From: Cytophagales bacterium
Lineage (GTDB): Bacteria > Bacteroidota > Bacteroidia > Cytophagales > 172606-1
Assembly (NCBI GenBank): GCA_030448185.1
Contig: JAUJNL010000034.1
Location: 1 to 51,097, forward strand
Direction: 5' to 3'
DNA length: 51,097 nucleotides
The notes beneath the pieces are model-generated. The model ran no database searches and had not been told where the DNA came from. It saw nothing but the letters and a program-made list of their open reading frames with translations. The first letter of the stretch is position 1, and each line of letters starts with the position of its first letter. The position numbers were made by a program, and so were the translations under genes. Positions 22,601 through 31,220 of the stretch are shown here, one piece after another.

Positions 22601-23469
22601 TTGAAAAACTCACCGCCTACTTCCTGGAGGAGTACAAGCCGTGGATGGAAGCGTTCTACCGGGAAGCGGAAGCAGAGCCGCTTGAGCCAGGTTTTATTTC
22701 TGGTGAATTAACAGAAAATGCCGCGCCGCCAAAACCGGAAGTTCCTGTTGTGAAGCAGAATGAATCAGCGGCTGTCCGGTCACCCCGGCTAGCTTCCCCT
22801 GTTGCGGAGCCTATTGCCATTATCGGCATGAGTGGCCGGTTCCCGGAATCGAGAAACATTGCAGAAATGTGGCAAATTCTGGCCGAAGGCAAAGACGCAG
22901 TACGCGAAATTCCCGGCGACCGGTTTGACTGGAAACAATACTACGCCTCGGAGGGCGTGCAAAAAGGCAAAACTAATTGCAAATGGACTGGCGTGGTTCC
23001 GGGCCTGCGGGAGTTTGATCCGTTATTTTTCGAAATATCCCCCAAAGAGGCCGAGTTGATGGACCCCCGGCAGCGACTGCTGTTGCAGGAAGCCTGGAAA
23101 GCGTTAGAAGACGCTGGCTACGGGGCAAGCCATATCAAAAAGAATAAAATTGCCTTGTACGTCGGGGCGGAGGAGAGCAGCTATTCGGCGCTGACCCAAG
23201 AAAGCGGAAGCATTACTTCCAACAATACGGCGATATTAGCCGCCCGGCTTTCTTACTTTTTGAACCTGTCGGGACCTAACATGGCCATCAATACCGCCTG
23301 TTCTTCGGGTTTGGTTGCCGTGCACCAAGCTTGCCTAAGCTTGCGGAGCTTCGAGTGTGATACGGCCCTGGCGGCGGGGGTAAACCTGCTGTTTACCCCC
23401 GAACCCTACGTAGGCATGAGCCAAAGCTGGGATGTTATCCGCCGACGGAAAGTGTTACAGCTTCGATAA
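19690..23469 (+). CDS. Polyketide synthase B, third part: KS C-term-KR-ACP-KS N-term
   Basis: Continues the KS whose Cys is at 19670: HGTGT near 20070, NFGH instead of NIGH near 20190, GMSGTNAH near 20396. A linker follows to LPTYPFAREHYW (20910-20945), then a KR structural half (21060-21600), KR (GGSGGIGL near 21630; Tyr in GQADYAAANAF near 22050), ACP (22380-22640; FGFDSISL at 22501) and the start of the next KS (22800 on; Cys in NTACSSG at 23299). Both KS domains here belong to one closely related type (start ...IIGMSGRFPE, Cys block NTACSSGLVAVHQA) unlike the upstream KS domains, suggesting duplication of a module. GVNLL is preceded by one Ala instead of two near 19740, a 3-nt difference from the sister KS. 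An extra A near 23424 ends the frame artificially. Confidence 0.88.
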   Translation: MHQAFQSLQTEDCDTALAGVNLLFTPEPYVGMSQAGMLSADGKCYSFDKRANGMVPGEAVAVVVLKRLSQAVADGDPIYATIQANGLNYDGKTNGITAPSGVSQAALLRSTYDQFGINPEQIEYIVTHGTGTRLGDPIEINALSDAFKGYTSQQKYCALTSTKTNFGHTLAASGLVSLISLVQAFRYQTIPASLHCTEESDYIHWPESPFYVNKQNKAWVAQPGKERLGAVSAFGMSGTNAHLVLQSYTEGVSGVPAEAPFHLLVLSAKTPEALQAKISDLADALENNPVEGRRMTDIAYTLLAGRHHFKYRAAAVVQDWEDAVYVLRKFGGKEKNPHLFQGEVPRDFTGLHSISRCISNLARLNEQPFDQPSDFREDLLALANFYCQGYEIPAEHLSAHFQPRRIHLPTYPFAREHYWISPETALTEKAKAAVDQVGGHPHSASAVQPVAEKPGKPPKTLLFEPYWHEAAVVEGNRPEFARHLVMLCELDAATQTRIQAELGDAEVLPLQSSAEDIAGRFGEYTIRIFERVQALLREPPKGKVLFQVVIPSSGESQLLSGIAGLLKTVRLETPHITGQLIALAAEVTAGEIAGKIKENRFAPEAVQIQYREAKRQVLQWKPVPPTVTANDAVKPAWRNGGVYLITGGSGGIGLIFAREIARNAKGSTIILTGRSPLDAKKQAQLQAIATSGIRIEYRPLDVSRKEAVDHLIPAIQKEFGGLHGIIHGAGVIHDNFLRNKTTSECERVLSSKVTGLRNLDEASKDSPLDFFVFFSSLAGVLGNPGQADYAAANAFMDAFAGYRNALSLLGKRSGRALSINWPLWQAGGMKVNEAVEEKLEAIGMALLDSDSAVRAFYNSLALDANQVMVIHGDEDKINENILPKKPKQTAAVQKSSRRPEMQGFSLEECLEWDLKEHISILSKIAREKLDIQENLTDFGFDSISLTKLSTALGKHFGIVLVPALFFGYPTIEKLTAYFLEEYKPWMEAFYREAEAEPLEPGFISGELTENAAPPKPEVPVVKQNESAAVRSPRLASPVAEPIAIIGMSGRFPESRNIAEMWQILAEGKDAVREIPGDRFDWKQYYASEGVQKGKTNCKWTGVVPGLREFDPLFFEISPKEAELMDPRQRLLLQEAWKALEDAGYGASHIKKNKIALYVGAEESSYSALTQESGSITSNNTAILAARLSYFLNLSGPNMAINTACSSGLVAVHQACLSLRSFECDTALAAGVNLLFTPEPYVGMSQSWDVIRRRKVLQLR
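19743..20432 (+). repeat. 690-bp tract nearly identical to 23376-24064 (KS C-terminal halves)
   Basis: From GGGGGTAAACCTGC to the start of the post-KS linker this copy matches the second with one substitution and six small indel sites (net -1 in copy two). Immediately upstream the two KS genes are clearly diverged, and immediately downstream they diverge again. This copy is in frame. Gene conversion, recent duplication or assembly cross-talk between repeats could each produce it. Confidence 0.9.
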
Positions 23470-24064
23470 ACGGGCTAACGGTATGGTGCCCGGCGAAGCA
23501 GTAGCTGTGGTCGTATTGAAACGGTTGTCGCAAGCCGTTGCGGATGGTGATCCTATCTACGCCACTATTCAGGCGAATGGGCTTAACTACGACGGGAAAA
23601 CCAATGGCATTACGGCTCCGAGTGGGGTATCGCAAGCCGCTTTACTCCGCTCAACTTACGATCAATTTGGGATCAACCCGGAACAGATCGAGTACATCGT
23701 CACGCACGGTACGGGTGCCCGGCTCGGCGATCCCATTGAAATCAATGCCTTGTCGGATGCTTTCAAAGGTTACACCAGCCAACAAAAGTACTGTGCATGA
23801 CCTCCACGAAAACGAACTTCGGGCACACCTGGCGGCTTCCGGGCTAGTAAAGTTTAATCAGTTTGGTGCAAGCTTTCCGGTACCAAACCATTCCGGCCAG
23901 CCTGCATTGCACCGAAGAGAGTGATTACATCCACTGGCCGGAAAGCCCCTTCTACGTGAATAAACAAAACAAGGCTTGGGTAGCCCAACCGGAAAGAACG
24001 CCTCGGCGCCGTGAGTGCCTTTGGCATGAGCGGTACCAACGCCCACCTAGTCCTGCAAAAGCTA
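23376..24064 (+). repeat. Second copy of the 690-bp KS tract, with frame-breaking indels
   Basis: Same tract in the last KS. All length differences from copy one are one or two bases, mostly in short runs (for example AAA/AA, CCC/CC), and break the reading frame repeatedly. The only substitution turns HGTGT into HGTGA. Confidence 0.9.
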
Positions 24065-24147
24065 CTCGGATGAAAAAGCGCCAAATCCCCGGGAGGAAGC
24101 TCCGGTTCATTTACTCGTACTATCCGCTAAAACCCCGGAAGCTTTAG
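23423..24147 (+). CDS. Polyketide synthase B, fourth part: C-terminal half of last KS, frameshifted
   Basis: This is the C-terminal half of the last KS and carries HGTGARLGDP (the second Thr of HGTGT is Ala, codon near 23716). The DNA is almost the same as 19743-20432, so reading frames can be checked base by base. Relative to that copy there are six indel sites (+A near 23424, -T near 23798, -C near 23830, +A near 23849, loss of a C and a G near 23990, +A near 24059), mostly in short homopolymers, plus a single substitution. Downstream the frame returns to a normal KS-to-ACP linker. I infer that the KS is intact in the organism and that these indels are consensus errors in a hard-to-assemble repeat. 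If real, the final KS would be dead. Confidence 0.75.
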
Positions 24148-24164
24148 CCGAGAAGGTATGGGAT

Positions 24165-25472
24165 TTGGTTGCCGTGATGGAAAATGAAGAGCCATCCGAG
24201 ACTCGCATGAGTGATATAGGGTATACGCTGCTGACGGGCCGTCACCACTTCCGGTACCGTTGTGCCGTGGTAGTGCAGAACCGGGAAGATGGACTATACG
24301 CGCTGAAGCAGTTTGAGAAAAAGCAGAAACGTCCCAACGTGTTTGGGGGAGAGGTTCCCCCTGAATTCAAGGGACAAAGTATGATCAAAGAATACATTGC
24401 TGACCTTGCCCAACAAACACCGGCGCTTTACCAGAACCGGCAAAAGTACCAAGAAGTATTAACAACTTTGGCTGAACTGTACTGCCAGGGATACGAACTG
24501 CCTGCCGAAATGTTATACGGCGCATCTGGCTCCCGGCGAATTCATTTGCCCACCTATCCGTTTGCCCGGGAAGAGTATTGGGTAAAAGCAACGGCGGATC
24601 ATTTGGTATCCGCTGCTGAAGTGATCAAGCTGCAAGGGCCAGGTCCAGCTGCTGAATGGGTCAATGGAAACGGACATACCGATGTGAAGGTTCCAACATA
24701 CGATAACGTACCAGATCGTGCCGTTCCTGAGCCAGGTGCTAGTTCGGAAAATACGCTGGTGGGGAAAGTGTATAGCAATGAAACCGGGATTAGTCTCAAG
24801 GATCAAAAAGCAGCGGATGATTTCGAGGAGAAAGTACGGAACTACGTCAAGATGTTTATTGCCTCCACGATTAACCTGCAGCCGGATAAGATAGAAGCCG
24901 GCGTGCAACTGGAGCATTACGGTTTGGACTCTATCCTGATGATACAATTGAAAAATCAGTTGGAAGTGATTTTTGGAGAATTACCCGCTAACGTATTCTT
25001 CGAGTATCCTACCGTGGAAGAATTAGCGCAGTATTTTATCAATACCCATCCTGAAAAGCTCCCCGACACCCTCCGGCAGCAAGGCCACCTACCGGCGAAT
25101 CAGAAGGACGCAGATAGTCTGTTGAATACCGCTTCACCGCAGCATCTGTTTACGCCAGAAGTAAGCCCCCAAACGAATCCACGGGAAGAGTTGGCCCGTG
25201 AGGCGCTTTTTGAGAATCATCCGCAACACGTAACAATGGCTGATTTTCTTAAATCCGTAGTATCCTCAATCATTAACCTATCACCGGAAAAAATAGAAGC
25301 GGATATACAACTAGAACAGTATGGGATTGATTCAATCGTAACGATGCAACTCAAGAACCAGCTAGAAAAATCCTTTGGCGAGTTACCAGCCAACTTGTTT
25401 TATGAATACCCCACGGTTCGTGATTTGACCCAGTACTTCTTAAAGACTGAAAAAACGGAAATACAATGGTAA
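24165..25472 (+). CDS. Polyketide synthase B, C-terminal part: linker and tandem ACP-ACP, no release domain
   Basis: Begins in the post-KS linker (IHLPTYPFAREEYW near 24540-24580), followed by two ACP domains: the first at 24820-25060 (HYGLDSILM), the second at 25225-25445 (QYGIDSIVT). The two share LKNQLE...FGELPAN.F.EYPTV, so they are recent duplicates. The protein stops 25 bases after the second ACP. No thioesterase, condensation or reductase domain follows, so either another enzyme releases the chain or the product passes to a synthase encoded elsewhere. ACP doublets in trans-AT systems are often sites of beta-branching or raise flux; no HMG-CoA synthase-like cassette is visible here. The last codons overlap the start of the next gene (ATGGTAA at 25466-25472), implying translational coupling. 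Confidence 0.9.
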   Translation: MVAVMENEEPSETRMSDIGYTLLTGRHHFRYRCAVVVQNREDGLYALKQFEKKQKRPNVFGGEVPPEFKGQSMIKEYIADLAQQTPALYQNRQKYQEVLTTLAELYCQGYELPAEMLYGASGSRRIHLPTYPFAREEYWVKATADHLVSAAEVIKLQGPGPAAEWVNGNGHTDVKVPTYDNVPDRAVPEPGASSENTLVGKVYSNETGISLKDQKAADDFEEKVRNYVKMFIASTINLQPDKIEAGVQLEHYGLDSILMIQLKNQLEVIFGELPANVFFEYPTVEELAQYFINTHPEKLPDTLRQQGHLPANQKDADSLLNTASPQHLFTPEVSPQTNPREELAREALFENHPQHVTMADFLKSVVSSIINLSPEKIEADIQLEQYGIDSIVTMQLKNQLEKSFGELPANLFYEYPTVRDLTQYFLKTEKTEIQW

Positions 25473-26116
25473 ATAAAACACTGACGAAGAAAAGAGAAAA
25501 TATCACCGTCAACTACAACAGAGTAGTGAGTTGGCTGCTGGTTGCATTAGTGGCTCCCGTCATCTTGTATTACACGTGGACCCGCGGATTTGCCTACCTG
25601 AATTTTTCCCGGGAGGTGTATACGGATTATTTCTGGTACCGCGCCCCGTGGCTACTGGTACACGTGCTTGGCGGCTTAGTCGCTACCCTAACGGGCCCCA
25701 TTCAATTTATACCCGCCATCAGGGCCAGAAATCCCGCACTGCACCGGAATTTGGGTAAAGTATACCTGGGAAGTATTGCGGTGGCAACGTTAGCCTCATT
25801 CTACCTGGTGACAACGGCCCAGTTAGGAATGGTCTACGCAGTGGGTTTAGCTATGCTGGGGATCGTATGGTCGGGAACTTCGGGAATGGCCTACTTCTCC
25901 ATCCGAAAAGGAAACCTGCGGATGCACAAAGAATGGATGATTAAAAGCTACGTGCTGACGGCGTCATTTGTGAGTTTCCGGTTTGTGGAAGACCTGCTGG
26001 CCCGGATGGACTTGGGCACTTTCGTTGACCGGAAAGTGCTTATGGCTTGGGCGTGCTGGGCAATCCCTTTTTTCATTACCGAAGTCGTGCTGCAGTACCG
26101 AAGAATGATGCGCTGA
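25466..26116 (+). CDS. DUF2306-family integral membrane protein
   Basis: A 216-residue protein with about five hydrophobic segments (residues 20-40, 55-80, 98-118, 122-142, 188-208). It matches the DUF2306 pattern: a conserved H-R-N-L-G-K-V-Y (residues 92-99) after the second helix and M-H-K-E-W-M-I-K-S-Y after the fourth. The family has no established biochemical role. Its ATG overlaps the stop of PKS B (ATGGTAA), so it is almost certainly co-transcribed and translationally coupled with the synthase. That placement hints at a role near product export or membrane tolerance, but this is inference. The frame is intact, unlike many neighbours. Confidence 0.85.
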   Translation: MVNKTLTKKRENITVNYNRVVSWLLVALVAPVILYYTWTRGFAYLNFSREVYTDYFWYRAPWLLVHVLGGLVATLTGPIQFIPAIRARNPALHRNLGKVYLGSIAVATLASFYLVTTAQLGMVYAVGLAMLGIVWSGTSGMAYFSIRKGNLRMHKEWMIKSYVLTASFVSFRFVEDLLARMDLGTFVDRKVLMAWACWAIPFFITEVVLQYRRMMR

Positions 26117-26195
26117 AGTCTTCCGTTTACGCAAGTATTCTTTTAAAAATAACCATCAGTAACAATCCACTCTATTCACTTAAACCTGCTACTTT

Positions 26196-27515
26196 ATGAT
26201 GAGTTCAGATTCGCTAGGAACCGAAAAGGTAAAGAAACTACTTTTTAGCATGGGCTGGCCGGCAGCCATGAATTTTTTGGTAGTAACCGTTTACAATCTG
26301 ACAGATGCCATTTTTGTAGGCAAGTGGCTGGGACCGATGCAAATAGCCGCCGTGGTAGTAGTGGGCACCGTATATTTTCTGTTCTCGGCGTTTGGGCTAG
26401 TCATAGGCGTCGGCGGCTCTTCGATCATTGCCCGCGCATTAGGAGAAAAAGATAAAAACAAAGCCGCTTATGCCTTTGGTAATCAGAATCTACTCGTGCT
26501 GCTGTCCAGCTTTCTAATCGTTCTGATAGGGTGGATCGGTGAAGACTTTATTCTAAGACTGTTCGGGGCCAATGGAGCTATTTTTCCTTATGCCAGTGCT
26601 TACTACCGGATCCTGCTTTTTGGCATTCCTTTTACCTCTTGGAGCAGCATTGGCAACAGCGTCATTCATACGGAGGGGAAGGCAAAAGTAGCTATGTTCA
26701 ATAACCTGGTGCCCACCATCATCAATATGCTCCTGAATCCGCTGTTTATCAAAGTATTTGACCTGGGGATTGAAGGATCGGCCTGGGCCACGTTGGTCGC
26801 CTATATACTGGGGTTTTTATTATCAATCCGCTTCTTTATAAGCGGTATGAGTGAAATCAATTTTAACTACACGTTTATAAAATTTAAGCCCGCATTAGTC
26901 CGTGAAATAGGGGAAATAGGCGGAAGTACGTTGGTCAATATGATTACCTCGAATCTGTTTATCATCGTATTGAATCAGGTGCTTTTTACCTACGAGCAAG
27001 AGTCCGGCGTAGTATTATACGGAATTATTAACCGTGTCAATATGCTCTTGCTGATTCCAATTATCGGTATTGACGGGGCGATAAGGCCCACAATCGGTTA
27101 TAACTTCGGGAGTCAGCGGATGGAGCGGATCAGAGAGGCAATTAATACGGCCATGAAGTACGGACTGATTGTCTGCTATGGGTTGCTAGGGATAGTGTCT
27201 TTATCGGCCGACTATTTCATTCATCTCTTTACCGACAACGCTCATCTCATTGCCCAAACCCCACTAGCCATGAGGGTAGTATTCTCATTTTTTCCTCTAA
27301 TTATGATCCAGACGATTACTAACGCTTATTTTCAATCCATTGGTAAACCTCAAGTTGCTTTTTACTTATCCATACAAGAAACATTGTTTTACTGATTCCG
27401 CTATTGTATATAGTTCCCTACTTTTTCGGCTATTACGGGATTCTCTCACACTTTTCCCGTTGTAGATATTGTAACTACTATAGTTGCTTTCTGGCTGTTA
27501 AAGAATCAGTGCTGA
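26196..27515 (+). CDS. MATE-family multidrug/natural-product efflux transporter, C-terminus frameshifted
   Basis: About 440 residues with twelve hydrophobic segments in two similar halves, typical of MATE (MatE) antiporters. N-terminal features include MGWPAAMNFLVVTVYNLTDA and VGVGGSSIIARALGEK; the second half has INRVNMLLLIPIIGIDGAIRP. The open frame ends early at 27395, but the family C-terminus continues in other frames (IVLLIPLLYIVPYFFGYYGI, then PVVDIVTTIVAFWLLKNQC) to a stop at 27513-27515. Two single-base shifts, near 27380 and 27450, explain this. Located 79 bp after the DUF2306 gene in the same direction, it is the obvious candidate for exporting the polyketide, coupled to an ion gradient. 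Substrate cannot be told from sequence. Confidence 0.88.
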
Positions 27516-27612
27516 GTTATAAGTTGGCGGCAAAGACAGTGGCTGGATAATCATTGCAGGAATAACCTTTTCAACCAAACTACCGATAGCAGAAGAGGTA
27601 GTTCTGCCAGTT

Positions 27613-27632
27613 ATCACGCAAGGCAGCGTGAT
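27613..27632 (+). other. Short hairpin between MATE and metallo-hydrolase genes
   Basis: Perfect 7-bp stem ATCACGC/GCGTGAT with loop AAGGCA. No T-run follows, so it is at most a weak terminator or RNA-processing site in the 145-bp gap 27516-27660. Confidence 0.35.
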
Positions 27633-27660
27633 GACAGTTTGTATCTAACGTTTTCTGACA

Positions 27661-28329
27661 ATGGTACAAGTCTATCCGCTAAGAGTTCGTAAAGATTCAT
27701 TCATTAACTACACCTACGTAGTAGTCAATAAAAGTAGTCAGGAAGCCCTCTTAATCGATCCGGGCTGGGAGCCTGATACAATTATGCACTGCTTGCTTAA
27801 GACCGAATGTACCTTACGGGGTATACTGCTTACGCACCACCATCCCGATCATACGCAGTTGGCCGCTTATTTTGCCAGCACGTTCAAGGTGCCGGTGTAT
27901 ATGAGCCAAGCTTGAAAAAGAGTTTTACGACTTCAATTGTTGCAACTTACAACCCATCTCCCCGGATCGGTTATTTTTCGCCGGCAGCTTTGCGATTTTT
28001 CCTTACCTAACTCCCAAGTCATACTAAAGGGAGTGTTTGTTTCCGGATAGAGGATCTCTTTTTACCGGTGACACCCTGTTTATTGAGGGGTGTGGTATGT
28101 GTTTGCCAGAAAGGGGCCGACCCCAACGAAATGTACAACAGCTTACAAAAGCTACGAATGAGTATTGAACCGGAAGCAAGGATTTATCCTGGTCATTCTT
28201 TTGGTACTGAGCCGAGTAACCTTTCGCCAGTTGTTAACCCAGAATATATACTTTCATTTAAAGGAGAGCACTATGTTTGTTGCCTTCAGGATGCGCAAAC
28301 ACCAGCAGGGGTTGTTTAACTTCAAATAA
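27661..28329 (+). CDS. PksB/BaeB-type metallo-beta-lactamase-fold hydrolase, frameshifted
   Basis: The N-terminus has the MBL metal motif LTHHHPDHTQ (residues 57-66). Later frames give LFFTGDTLFIEGCGMC, DPNEMYNSLQKLR, RIYPGHSFG and, after one missing T near 28272, the C-terminus FVAFRMRKHQQGLFNFK ending at 28329. This glyoxalase-II-like family, with its FRMRK-Q-GLF-FK ending, is the one found in trans-AT clusters as PksB/BaeB, a zinc-dependent thioester hydrolase usually thought to act in housekeeping of carrier-protein-bound intermediates. Frame changes occur near 27912, 28000, 28100 and 28272, without loss of conserved blocks, so this is probably an intact gene read with errors. Position right after the exporter supports membership in the PKS cluster. 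Confidence 0.8.
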
Positions 28330-28413
28330 GGCATAGTGTTCATCCTCAACGTAAAAGCTTGCCGTGGTTAGTGTTCTCACCAACAGCTTTTTCTCGACTT
28401 TCCGGATAGCCTC
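28330..28413 (-). repeat. 84-bp repeat, copy 1, directly after the hydrolase stop
   Basis: Aligns without gaps to 30970-31053 (74 of 84 identical by eye). On the - strand both copies read EAIRKVEKKLL followed by a variable stretch and FY-[VI]-ED-x-HYA, so it could be a remnant of one coding sequence copied twice. The two copies flank the first outer-membrane receptor gene in direct orientation. I do not recognise the peptide. Confidence 0.6.
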
Positions 28414-28488
28414 TGAATATCTATTTTCTCCCTACCGCCAATCTGTTGTAAGTATATGCCTAAATCTTAAAACCTAAATAATTGTACT

Positions 28489-30950
28489 ATGAAAATCATT
28501 ATTTTTTATTCGTTCTTGTTTCTTTTATCAACGGTAACATTTAGTCAGATTAAAGTTAGCGGCAAACTTACCACCAATGCTGGTCAGCCCATTCCCTTTG
28601 CCAATGTACTCTTACTGAGTCTTAGTGATACTTCTCTGATAAAAGGTACGGTAAGTGACGAAATGGGAAAGTATGAACTTAACCAGCTGCAAACGGGTAA
28701 ATACTTCCTTAAATATAGTGCTATAGGTTCGAACCTATACTTCTCCAATATTCGAGTTAGGAACTCAGAATACCAAGGAACTTGGAACGCAAGTTATGGA
28801 TGAGGACGTCAATCAGTTAGATGAAGTAACAGTCCAGGCTGAAAAACCATTATATCAACAAGAAATGGATCGTATGGTAGTAAATGTCCAGAGTAGTGTA
28901 CTTACCAAAGGGAGTTCAGTGCTGGATGTACTGGAAAGATCGCCAGGGGTAGTAATAGACCGCCGAAATAATACTATTGTTCTGAACGGAAAAAACGGCG
29001 TGGGAGTAATGATAAACGGCAAGCTTGTTCGGTTGCCCCCAGCAGAAATCGCAAATATGTTAACCGGAATGAGTGCCAATAATATTGAGAAGATAGAGAT
29101 ACTTCACACCCCGTCGTCAAAATATGACGCAGAAGGGGTTGCCGGTATGATTAATATAGTAGTAAATAAGAGTGAAGAACAAGGGACCAATGGTTCTTTT
29201 TCCCTAACAGGCGGTTACGGACTTAGAGAAAAGGCAGTCGTAAGTACCAACATTAATCATAGAAGTGGACGCTTTAATATTTACGGAAATTATTCATTCA
29301 CTTACGATAAGACGTACTTCGGCATGACGGCTAAGGGGGCTTTTCAGTTCCCTTTTCACCAAGAGGAAAGAGCCTTTGATTTTTTACATGAAAAGATGCC
29401 CGTTAGAAGTATGCATAATGCAACCATTGGATTTGATTCCAAGATCAATGCAAAAACCATTGTCGGGGCAAGTTCCATTATTTCTGATAACGTTTATGAA
29501 TCGAAAGGATACACTCTAAATAAAATCACAATAGGCGGTGACTCTATTTTATTGCTTAAAGTAGATATGGATGAGAGGAACCGCTGGACAAGCGCCATAA
29601 ACAATATAAACCTAGAAAGAACCCTGAGCAAAGATGAAAAAATAAGTGTTGATGTGGACTACCTCTATTATAAAAACAGTAATCCTTCTTATTTTAAAAA
29701 CTACTTCTTGAATGCAAAAGGTGAAGATGCAGTTTCCCCGGAGCCCCGTTCTTTCCCGGAACAAAGCGTAACGAATGAAACACCCGTTCACATCTTTGTG
29801 TATAAGGCTGACTACGAAAAAAGGTTCACGCCTGCTATTAGAATGGAAGCTGGAATCAAGGCATCAGATTCAAAAATTGTCAATTCTATAGAATTAAGGA
29901 ATTTGGAAAATGGCGAATGGAGAAGCAGTAATGACCCTAATACTGCCAATCGAATGATTATGAAGGAAACAATTAAAGCAGCTTATTCGGCACTTGACCT
30001 GTATATCAACCGTGTCACCATTAATGTAGGATTACGATACGAGTTTACCAATACGAATATTGAGTATAGCGAATATGCGAAAGAAGCTATTCACCGCAGG
30101 TACGGTAAGTTCTTCCCAACCGTTTTCATAAGAAAAAAAATTTCGGAGGAAAATAATTTTCAGCTTTCCTATAATAAAAGGATTTCCCGACCTGCCTATA
30201 CGGATATTGCTTCAAACGTTAGCTTTAATGATATATACTCCATGTCTTTGGGTAATCATACACTCAGGCCTGTAATTACCCAAGGAGTGCAGGCTCGGTT
30301 TCAGCATAAACAATATTTGTTTTCTGTGCAGGCAAGCAAGGACCAGAATCAGTTTATTCACTCTCAGCAAACGGAGTCTCCTTCTGATAGCATTACTTAT
30401 ATTATGCCGCACAATCTTAAGTATCAAAATAACCTGATTTTTCAGGCGACTTTACCCATTCAAGTCAATGCCTGGTGGACAATACAAAATAATGTTTCAG
30501 CAGGATGGAAACAGTTTGAAACACAGCACCTGGCCAATAATTTTACGGAATTGTTCTTTTTATATAATGTATATAGTAGTCATAATTTTACGCTGCCGAT
30601 GGGGTTTTTATTAGAGGCTTCAGGCTATTATCATTCGATGGATCGTAACGGAATGTACAAGCAAAAACCCTTTATGACTTTAAATGTAGGAGTGAAGAAA
30701 GAATTAAAAAATAATATAGGGACAGTTCAGTTATCGGTTACCGACCTGTTGAGCACTACGCACTACCGGGTAAGTATAGATCCACAGGAAGCTCCCTATT
30801 CGCTCCGTAGTAATATTGACGTAATTACGAATCAAGAAAATCACCTATCGTAAGGCTGACGTACTTCAAATCGCTTGGTAACAGTAAAGTAAAAGGCCAA
30901 AGACAAAGAAGCATCGGATCCAAAGAGGAACGGGATAGGTTGAAAATTAA
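28489..30950 (+). CDS. TonB-dependent-receptor-like outer-membrane beta-barrel protein, copy 1
   Basis: Signal peptide MKIIIFYSFLFLLSTVTFSQ, then a CarboxypepD_reg-like domain (GQPIPFANVLLLSLSDTSLI), a plug (DRMVVNVQSSVLTKGSSVLD; VMINGKLVRLPPAEIANML; IEKIEILHTPSSKYDAEGVA) and a long beta-barrel of the OMP_b-brl_3 type. About 815 residues. Two shifts break it: one missing base near 28742, and one near 30840 after QENH, beyond which ...VRLTYFKSLGN-SK-KGQRQRSIGSK-EERDR continues in another frame exactly as in the second receptor. Restoring one G in GATAGGTTG gives DRVEN-stop near 30949. Likely an importer or surface receptor; position between PKS accessory genes allows a role in product traffic or uptake, which is speculation. 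Base composition is AT-richer than the PKS. Confidence 0.87.
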
Positions 30951-30969
30951 CCCGAACAAGCCCGGCTGC

Positions 30970-31053
30970 GGCATAGTGCGCATCCTCAATGTAAAAGATT
31001 GCCATTGTTGGTATTCTCTCCAACAACTTTTTCTCGACTTTCCGGATAGCCTC
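30970..31053 (-). repeat. 84-bp repeat, copy 2, directly after receptor 1
   Basis: Second copy of the 28330-28413 sequence, same orientation, beginning about 20 bp after the inferred receptor stop. Upstream on the - strand the open reading continues as RFFTRLETYYEAIRKV, so this copy retains more of the possible parent coding sequence. The rest of the 30951-31220 gap holds nothing else I can name. Confidence 0.6.
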
Positions 31054-31220
31054 ATAGTAGGTTTCAAGTCTGGTGAAGAACCTCTGATCAACTCGTGCAC
31101 TGGACTTATCCTAATTCAGTGTATTGAGTTTCCCGGCCCTGCGCGAAGACCTTTGCCGCACTGGCATCCCGGGCAAGGTAAATTATTACAATCTGTAAAC
31201 AACCTAAATCTCATCGTATT

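Noticed and set aside
445..24947. Dozens of long antisense and alternate-frame open readings across the PKS genes
   Set aside because: They mirror high-GC codon structure of the synthases, carry no domain signatures and overlap clear catalytic domains on the + strand.
1..25472. A cis acyltransferase domain hidden in the KS-to-next-domain linkers
   Set aside because: Linkers of about 150-170 residues end in LPTYPF-type motifs and lack GHSxG; they are the short flanking domains of trans-AT systems.
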